Assembly (NCBI GenBank): GCA_964343835.1
Contig: CAYFKR010000006.1
Coordinates: forward strand, 124,001-188,000
DNA from: CALEMW01 sp964343835
GTDB lineage: Bacteria; Krumholzibacteriota; Krumholzibacteriia; LZORAL124-64-63
Length of the DNA: 64,000 nt
Direction: 5' to 3'
This document shows positions 59,194 through 64,000 of this stretch, one piece after another (the stretch's first letter is position 1; each line of letters begins with the position of its first letter). The position numbers and the translations under genes were made by a program. The notes beneath the pieces were generated by a model. The model had not been told where the DNA came from and ran no database searches. It worked only from the letters and a program-made list of their open reading frames with translations.

Positions 59194-60856
59194 CGAAGAC
59201 CGCCGCGCCGAGCCCTCGCGGGTCGGGGGCGCCCACCGGCGTCCGGGTCACCGGGTCCACCACGATCATCTGGACGTTCCCGACCTTCTTCCGCTCGCGG
59301 AGTTCGTGACCGCGTGCCGCCAGGGACGCGCGTACGGCTGGCGCCAAGGCATCGGGCTCATGGTAGAGGGCCGCCGGCAGCCACTGGTGGTGGACACGCG
59401 GCCGGGCGACGGCCTCGGCGGGATGCATGTCCAGCACCAGCACGTTGACCAGGCACTGCAGGGTGGCGGTGATGATCCGCGAGCCGCCGGGGCTACCCGC
59501 CACCACGCGGACATCGCCGTCCTCCAGCACGATGGTCGGGGTCATGCTCGACAGGGGTCTCTTGCCGGAGGCCACGGCGTTGGCCTCGCCGCCCACGAGG
59601 CCGAAGGCGTTGGGCGTGCCGGGGGCGGCGGAGAAATCGTCCATCTCGTCGTTGAGCACGACGCCCGTCCCCTCGGCCATCATGCCCGACCCGAAGCTCA
59701 GGTTGATGGTGAGGGTCGCGGCCACGGCGTTGCCGTCGGCGTCGATGATGCTCAGGTGGGTGGTGTCGTCGCTCTCCTTCGGCGCACCGCGACGGTCGCC
59801 GACACGGCGTTCCACCACCCTGTCCGGATCCACCAGGGCCCTGAGGCTGTCGGTCCGCGCCTCGTCCAGGAGCATGGCGATCGGCACCTCCACATGATCG
59901 GGATCCCCGATCCAGAGGCTGCGGTCGGCGAAAGCGAAGGCCATGGCGTGGGCCAGCAGGTGAGTGCGGTCGGCCTCACCCATCGCACCCAGGTCCCAGC
60001 CGCCGACCATGTCGAGCATCTGCTGCAGGAGGATGCCGCCGGAGCTGGGAGGAGGCATGCCGACGATGGTCCGTCCCCCGAACCTTCCCAGGATCGGGTC
60101 CCGCCAGACGGGGCGGATCGTCGCCAGGTCGTCGACGGTCAGCAGGCCGCCGGTGCTCGTGACCGCTGTTGCGAGGGCCTCCGCCACGGGGCCTTCGTGG
60201 AAGGCGGTAGCGCCGCCGTCACGAATGGCCGCCAGGGTGACCGCCAGGTCGCGCTGGACGATGATCTCGCCCTGTACCGGGACGCGCCCCTCCGGCATGA
60301 AGACGGCGCGTGCCGCCTGATCGAGGCGATCCTGCTCCTCCGCCACGGCTCTCACCAGCAGGGAGTCGGCGGGGAACCCCTCGGCGGCCAGTTCCACGGC
60401 GTCGGCAACGAGCCGCGACCACTCCAGACGGCCATGCCGGCGATGCAGTTCCTCGAGGCCGCGCACCAGGGCGGGCACCGCGACGGACAGGGCGCCGTCG
60501 CGGCTGAGGTCCGGGTCGGCGGCGCCATCCACCATGAACATGTCGCGACGGGCCCCGGAGGGGGCGGTTTCCCGGGCGTCGAGAGCGGACTGAGAGCCGG
60601 TGGCGGCGTCGTGGACCAGGAAGAACCCTCCGCCGCCGAGTCCCGACGAGTACGGCTCGACGACGGCCAGGGCGAAGGCCGCCGCCACGGCGGCGTCGAC
60701 GGCGTTGCCGCCGTCGGCGAGTACATCGCCCGCCACCTTTGTGTCCAGGGGGTGGGCGGTCACCGCGCAGCCCCCGGCCATCGGAGCACGATCATCTCCG
60801 CCGCAGCCGCAGAGGAGGACGACCAGGGCCAGCACCGTCGAGGCGGCGCGCCTCAC
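59168..60856 (-). CDS. Gamma-glutamyltransferase, probable lipoprotein
   Basis: Hydrolyses or transfers the gamma-glutamyl group of glutathione and related compounds outside the cytoplasm. The 562-aa protein has a signal sequence ending in a lipobox-like LCGC (Cys18), the opening VTAHPLDTKVAGDVLADGGN, SSGLGGGGFFLVHD and the autoprocessing site DDTTHLSIIDADG, where Thr365 is expected to become the catalytic N-terminus. Near the end are MTPTIVLEDGD and GSPGGSRIITATLQ. Start is GTG (60856), overlapping the B3/B4 gene by 4 nt. It is last of four coupled genes. Confidence 0.93.
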   Translation of the reverse strand: MRRAASTVLALVVLLCGCGGDDRAPMAGGCAVTAHPLDTKVAGDVLADGGNAVDAAVAAAFALAVVEPYSSGLGGGGFFLVHDAATGSQSALDARETAPSGARRDMFMVDGAADPDLSRDGALSVAVPALVRGLEELHRRHGRLEWSRLVADAVELAAEGFPADSLLVRAVAEEQDRLDQAARAVFMPEGRVPVQGEIIVQRDLAVTLAAIRDGGATAFHEGPVAEALATAVTSTGGLLTVDDLATIRPVWRDPILGRFGGRTIVGMPPPSSGGILLQQMLDMVGGWDLGAMGEADRTHLLAHAMAFAFADRSLWIGDPDHVEVPIAMLLDEARTDSLRALVDPDRVVERRVGDRRGAPKESDDTTHLSIIDADGNAVAATLTINLSFGSGMMAEGTGVVLNDEMDDFSAAPGTPNAFGLVGGEANAVASGKRPLSSMTPTIVLEDGDVRVVAGSPGGSRIITATLQCLVNVLVLDMHPAEAVARPRVHHQWLPAALYHEPDALAPAVRASLAARGHELRERKKVGNVQMIVVDPVTRTPVGAPDPRGLGAAVFVSRGDASP

Positions 60857-61548
60857 GAGCCCGTCCCCAGCAGGGCTTCGCCGGTGAGCCGGCCGCCGCA
60901 GTGGGTGCAGAGGAGATCGGCCAGCAGGCGGGTGTGGGCCAGCAGGTCGTCTGCGGGATAATCGGCCGTCGCCATGACCACGCCGAGCAGGCGCCCGGTG
61001 CCGTCGTCCACGCAGGTCCTGGCGGAGTCGCTGGTGGGCGAGCCGAAGGGACCTTCGTCGTCGAACAGGCCCAGCCGCCCTTCCAGGTGGACAGGCCCCT
61101 TGCGGATGCCCGGGTACTCCTCCCCCGGCAGGCCGATGCGCAGCAGGGCGTCGCCCCGGACCTTGTCCAGGTCGTACAGGCCGATGGGCAGCAGGAAGGT
61201 GAGGCTTGCCAGGTTGCAGGCGTCGACGGCGTTGCTGATGGCGTAGAGGTCCAGGCCGCGGAGGATGCGGCGCAGGAGGGCCTCGCTGCTGGGCCGGATG
61301 CGGGTGGGCGGGATGCCGACGGAACGATAGAGGCGACGGGCTTCCTGCAGCGGCGGGATCTCCGAGGGCTGTCGTCCCTCCCAGCGTTCGCGGGCGGCCG
61401 CGGCCTCGGCCTCGATGGCCGGCCGCAGACCGTCACCTGGACCGATGGTCACGCCCTCCACCACGACGGCGCCGGCCGACAGGATGTCCGACAGCCCGCC
61501 GTCGATGGCCAGCAAACGGCCGTCCGGAAGCCGCGCCCCGAGGCTCAC
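60853..61548 (-). CDS. B3/B4 tRNA-binding domain protein
   Basis: About 231 aa with the PheRS-beta B3/B4 fold as a stand-alone protein: PPLQEARRLYRSVGIPPTRI, then RPSSEALLRRILRGLDLYAI and SNAVDACNLASLTFLLPIGL are the family's core. Stand-alone B3/B4 proteins may edit mischarged tRNA or bind small molecules; the function of this subgroup is not established. Start GTG 61548 overlaps the rfbB stop by 4 nt; sequence upstream in the frame is rfbB shadow. Coupled to the gamma-glutamyltransferase gene. Confidence 0.85.
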   Translation of the reverse strand: MSLGARLPDGRLLAIDGGLSDILSAGAVVVEGVTIGPGDGLRPAIEAEAAAARERWEGRQPSEIPPLQEARRLYRSVGIPPTRIRPSSEALLRRILRGLDLYAISNAVDACNLASLTFLLPIGLYDLDKVRGDALLRIGLPGEEYPGIRKGPVHLEGRLGLFDDEGPFGSPTSDSARTCVDDGTGRLLGVVMATADYPADDLLAHTRLLADLLCTHCGGRLTGEALLGTGS

Positions 61549-62570
61549 GACGACGAATGGCGTCCTTCGGCGCCGTACATGCGGTCGTAGTAGTCGCGGT
61601 AGGTGCCGGCGCGGACGGCCTCCCACCAGGAGCGGTTCTCAAGGTACCAGTCGACGGTGGAGGCGATGCCGTCCTCGAAGCGATGGGCCGGCGTCCAGCC
61701 CAGCTCCTTCTCCATCCGCGAAGCATCGATGGCGTAGCGCCGGTCGTGCCCCGGACGGTCGGTCACGTAGGTGATCAGCGACTCGTCCTTGCCCAGCTTC
61801 TCCAGCAGCAGGCGCACGATGGCGATGTTCTCCATCTCGTTGTTGCCGCCGATGTTGTAGACCTCGCCCGGCGTGCCGGCCCGCAGGACGCGGTCGATGG
61901 CCTCGCAGTGGTCGGTCACGTAGAGCCAGTCCCGCACGTTCTTTCCGTCGCCGTAGACCGGGAGCTGCCTGTCCTCGAGGGCGTTGGCGATCATCAGCGG
62001 GATGAGCTTCTCGGGAAACTGGTAGGGGCCGTAGTTGTTGCTGCAGCGCGTGGTCAGCACCGGGTAGCCGTAGGTATGGAAGTAGGCGCGGCAGACCAGG
62101 TCGGCGGCGGCCTTGCTGGCGGAGTAGGGCGAGTTGGGTTGGATGGGGCTGTCCTCGGTGAACAGGCCCGTCTCGCCGAGGGAGCCGTAGACCTCGTCGG
62201 TGCTCACCTGCAGGAAGCGCTCCACGCCCGCGCGGCGCGACGCCTCCAGCAGCGTCTGCGTGCCCATGATGTTCGTGTCGAGGAACTCGCGGGGGCCGTC
62301 GATGGAGCGGTCCACATGGCTCTCGGCGGCGAAGTTGACCACCGCATCCACGGACTCCTCGGCCAGCAGGCCGTCCAGCAGGTCGCGGTCGCGGATGTCG
62401 CCCTTCACGAAGCGGTAGTCGTCGCGGTCCTCGTAGCCGGCCAGGTTCTCCAGGTTGCCCGCGTAGGTCAGGACGTCGAGGTTGATCACGCGGTCGTCGC
62501 CGCGGTCCAGCAGCATGCGCACGTAGTTGGCGCCGATGAAGCCGGCGCCGCCGGTCACGAGGATGGTCAT
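61545..62570 (-). CDS. rfbB: dTDP-glucose 4,6-dehydratase
   Basis: Converts dTDP-glucose to dTDP-4-keto-6-deoxyglucose in deoxysugar (for example rhamnose) synthesis for surface polysaccharides. The 341-aa short-chain dehydrogenase-like protein has the NAD site VTGGAGFIGANYVRML, the ST-DE / Y-x3-K active site VSTDEVYGSLG and PYSASKAAAD, and the signature RCSNNYGPYQFPEKLIPLMI. Start ATG 62570 overlaps the btpA-family stop by 4 nt. No rfbA, rfbC or rfbD is visible, so the pathway's other genes lie elsewhere. Confidence 0.95.
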   Translation of the reverse strand: MTILVTGGAGFIGANYVRMLLDRGDDRVINLDVLTYAGNLENLAGYEDRDDYRFVKGDIRDRDLLDGLLAEESVDAVVNFAAESHVDRSIDGPREFLDTNIMGTQTLLEASRRAGVERFLQVSTDEVYGSLGETGLFTEDSPIQPNSPYSASKAAADLVCRAYFHTYGYPVLTTRCSNNYGPYQFPEKLIPLMIANALEDRQLPVYGDGKNVRDWLYVTDHCEAIDRVLRAGTPGEVYNIGGNNEMENIAIVRLLLEKLGKDESLITYVTDRPGHDRRYAIDASRMEKELGWTPAHRFEDGIASTVDWYLENRSWWEAVRAGTYRDYYDRMYGAEGRHSSS

Positions 62571-63400
62571 GAGTCGTCTCCGTCGGGGTCGAGGGACTCC
62601 GCCACGGCGTCCACGAAGTCGGCGGCCAGGGTGCGATCGATGCGGGGACGCCCGTCGGCGCCCGTCGCCTTGAGGGACGAGCCCACGATGTAGGCGTCGG
62701 CCAGCCCCGTGAAGTCCTGGATGTTGTCCATGGTCATGCCGCTGCCCACGATCAGGGGGCAGTCGGGAAGGGCGTCGCGGACGGCGGCGAGGCGGTCGGG
62801 GTCGGTGGCGGCGCCGGTGGCGACGCCGGAAAGGACGAGGGCGTCGGCCCCCGCCCGCAGGCGCAGATCGGCGGCCTCGTCCGCCGGGTCGCGGGGCGCC
62901 AGGGGCGCGGCATGCTTGACCCTCAGGTCGGCCAGGATGCCGGTCTCGAGCCCCAGGGCGTCGCGTTTGCGCAGGACCTCGGCGGCCCGGCCCTCGATGA
63001 CGCCCTGGTCGGTGACCATGGCGCCGGCCAGCACGTTGACCCGGATGAAGGCGGCGTCCAGGGCCGCGGCCACGCCCAGGGCGGTCAGGGCGTCGTTGCG
63101 CAGGACGTTCACGCCCAGGGGCAGGTCGGGCCAGGCGTTGCGCAGGGCGGCGCCGATGCGGGCCATGGCGGCCGTCGTCTCGGCGGGCACCCGATCGGCG
63201 AAGAAGGGCACGTCGCCGTAGTTCTCCATCATCAGGGCCCCCACGCCGCCGACACCGAGGGCTTCGGCGTCGACGAGAGCGGCCCTCTCCACGGCCTCCA
63301 GATCGCCGTCCCAGCCCGGGGATCCGGGCAGGGGGCGCAGGTGCACCATCCCGATCACGGGGACCCCGAGGAGGTCCCTCCAGTCGTCTCGCGTCCACAT
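62567..63400 (-). CDS. BtpA family protein (SgcQ-like)
   Basis: A 277-aa TIM-barrel protein: VPVIGMVHLRPLPGSPGWDG, then GVGALMMENYGDVPF, LPLGVNVLRNDALTALGVA and IVGSGMTMDNIQDFTGLADA. These are the family markers of BtpA/SgcQ. Cyanobacterial BtpA affects photosystem I stability, but most members lie outside phototrophs and their reaction is unknown, so a sugar- or nucleotide-related role is only suggested by rfbB behind it. Start ATG 63400; a small hairpin (GCGGGT/ACCCGC, 63402-63421) lies just upstream. First gene of the four-gene unit. Confidence 0.88.
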   Translation of the reverse strand: MWTRDDWRDLLGVPVIGMVHLRPLPGSPGWDGDLEAVERAALVDAEALGVGGVGALMMENYGDVPFFADRVPAETTAAMARIGAALRNAWPDLPLGVNVLRNDALTALGVAAALDAAFIRVNVLAGAMVTDQGVIEGRAAEVLRKRDALGLETGILADLRVKHAAPLAPRDPADEAADLRLRAGADALVLSGVATGAATDPDRLAAVRDALPDCPLIVGSGMTMDNIQDFTGLADAYIVGSSLKATGADGRPRIDRTLAADFVDAVAESLDPDGDDS

Positions 63401-63536
63401 GGCGGGTATGGTAACACCCGCCGCGCGCCCCCCCAAGGCCATTCCGGAATTCGAGGTTGGCAGGTTTCCGGGCTTCGCGTACCTTCGGGTCCCCGAAACC
63501 GGAAACCCCGACAAGGACAGCGGCAGGAGCGACGCC

Positions 63537-64000
63537 ATGCAGGTCATCCAGGGACGCAGCGGTTGGCTCGAAGTCATCAGCGGCCCCATGTTCAGCGGCA
63601 AGAGCGAGGAACTGATCCGGCGCATCCGCAGGGCCGAGATCGCCCGCCAGCGCGTGCAGCTCTTCAAGCCCAAGGTGGACGACCGCTACTCCGAGACCGA
63701 GATCGTCTCCCACAGCCAGCAGCGCCTGCCCAGCACCCCGGTGGCATCGAGCATGGACATCCTGGCCTGCGTGGGCGACAAGACCGAGGTCGTGGGCATC
63801 GACGAGGTGCAGTTCTTCGACACGGGGATCGTGGAGGTCTGCGACCGGCTCGCGAACATGGGCAAGCGCGTCATCACCGCCGGCCTGGACATGGACTACC
63901 TCGGACGCCCCTTCCCCCCCATGCCCGACATGATGGCCATCGCCGAGTACGTGACCAAGCAGCTGGCCATCTGCGTCCGTTGCGGCGATCCCGCCGTCCA
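63537..64000 (+). CDS. tdk: Thymidine kinase, partial (5' part)
   Basis: Phosphorylates thymidine in the salvage pathway. The visible 154 codons carry the P-loop GPMFSGKS (residues 16-23), the following LIRRIRRAEIARQRVQLFKP, the Walker B-like VVGIDEVQFFD, the ITAGLDMDYLGRPF loop and the first zinc-finger Cys pair (CVRCG). The order matches type II thymidine kinases. Start ATG 63537 has AGGAG 7 nt upstream. The 3' end runs off the window. It is divergent from the BtpA-family gene. Confidence 0.95.
   Translation, partial: MQVIQGRSGWLEVISGPMFSGKSEELIRRIRRAEIARQRVQLFKPKVDDRYSETEIVSHSQQRLPSTPVASSMDILACVGDKTEVVGIDEVQFFDTGIVEVCDRLANMGKRVITAGLDMDYLGRPFPPMPDMMAIAEYVTKQLAICVRCGDPAV

Overview
This 64 kb window is high-GC, gene-dense bacterial chromosome with no rRNA, tRNA, CRISPR array, insertion sequence or integrase that I can recognise. 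It looks like a Gram-negative member of the FCB (Fibrobacterota-Chlorobiota-Bacteroidota) side of the tree, probably one of the high-GC candidate phyla such as Krumholzibacteriota or Eisenbacteria. The pointers are an LpxH-type lipid A hydrolase, a PorV/UPF0164-like outer-membrane protein, several very large secreted proteins with FlgD-like (type IX-style) C-terminal sorting domains, many lipoproteins, a lamin-tail protein and a compact RpoD-like sigma factor. The phylum is inference; no marker gene settles it.

Layout. (1) 1-16.3 kb, all minus strand: two secreted-protein transcription units, each with a good sigma-70 promoter. One encodes a 1021-aa, apparently highly expressed surface protein with its own terminator. 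The other encodes two related lipoproteins and a BNR-propeller protein. They are followed by ppdK, a VWA-like membrane protein and the start of a lamin-tail protein. (2) 16.3-32.8 kb: a tightly packed 13-gene housekeeping operon (amidase, ybbR, hisS, aspS, phoH, HD-type c-di-AMP phosphodiesterase, ybeY, corC, DUF502, mgtE, recO, glyQ, glyS). Most junctions from hisS onward are 1-nt gaps or 4-nt stop/start overlaps, and it ends at a clear terminator. (3) 32.8-38.6 kb: envelope genes (M23 peptidase, sigma factor, HtrA protease, acidic coiled-coil protein, lpxH, PorV-like). (4) 38.7-50.8 kb: the most unusual part. It holds an M6-metalloprotease-like protein whose HEXXH site is destroyed and whose promoter contains a 34-bp near-perfect palindrome; an aromatic-rich DUF4384 protein with a CxxCH motif; a lipoprotein behind a strong sigma-54-type promoter; a decayed gene with a preserved terminator-like RNA; a TPR-GAF-AAA sigma-54 activator; a small exported protein; and an orphan NtrC-type response regulator. 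(5) 50.9-64 kb: housekeeping and metabolism in both directions (rlmN, Rrf2 regulator, mutY, acyl-CoA synthetase, CDF transporter, M28 peptidase, CCA/poly(A) polymerase family enzyme, gamma-glutamyltransferase, B3/B4-domain protein, rfbB, BtpA-family protein, partial tdk).

How it may fit together. The sigma-54 activator (45799-48894) lies just upstream, on the same strand, of a promoter with TGGCAC and TGC elements in exact GG-N10-GC spacing, 36 nt ahead of the lipoprotein start. The simplest reading is a local sigma-54 regulon for the lipoprotein and the DUF4384 protein, possibly sensed through the small exported protein co-transcribed with the activator. The FlgD-like C-terminal domains on three exported proteins, plus a PorV-like protein in the same window, suggest a dedicated outer-membrane secretion route. 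Promoter calls were made by eye from hexamer matches and spacing; none has been tested.
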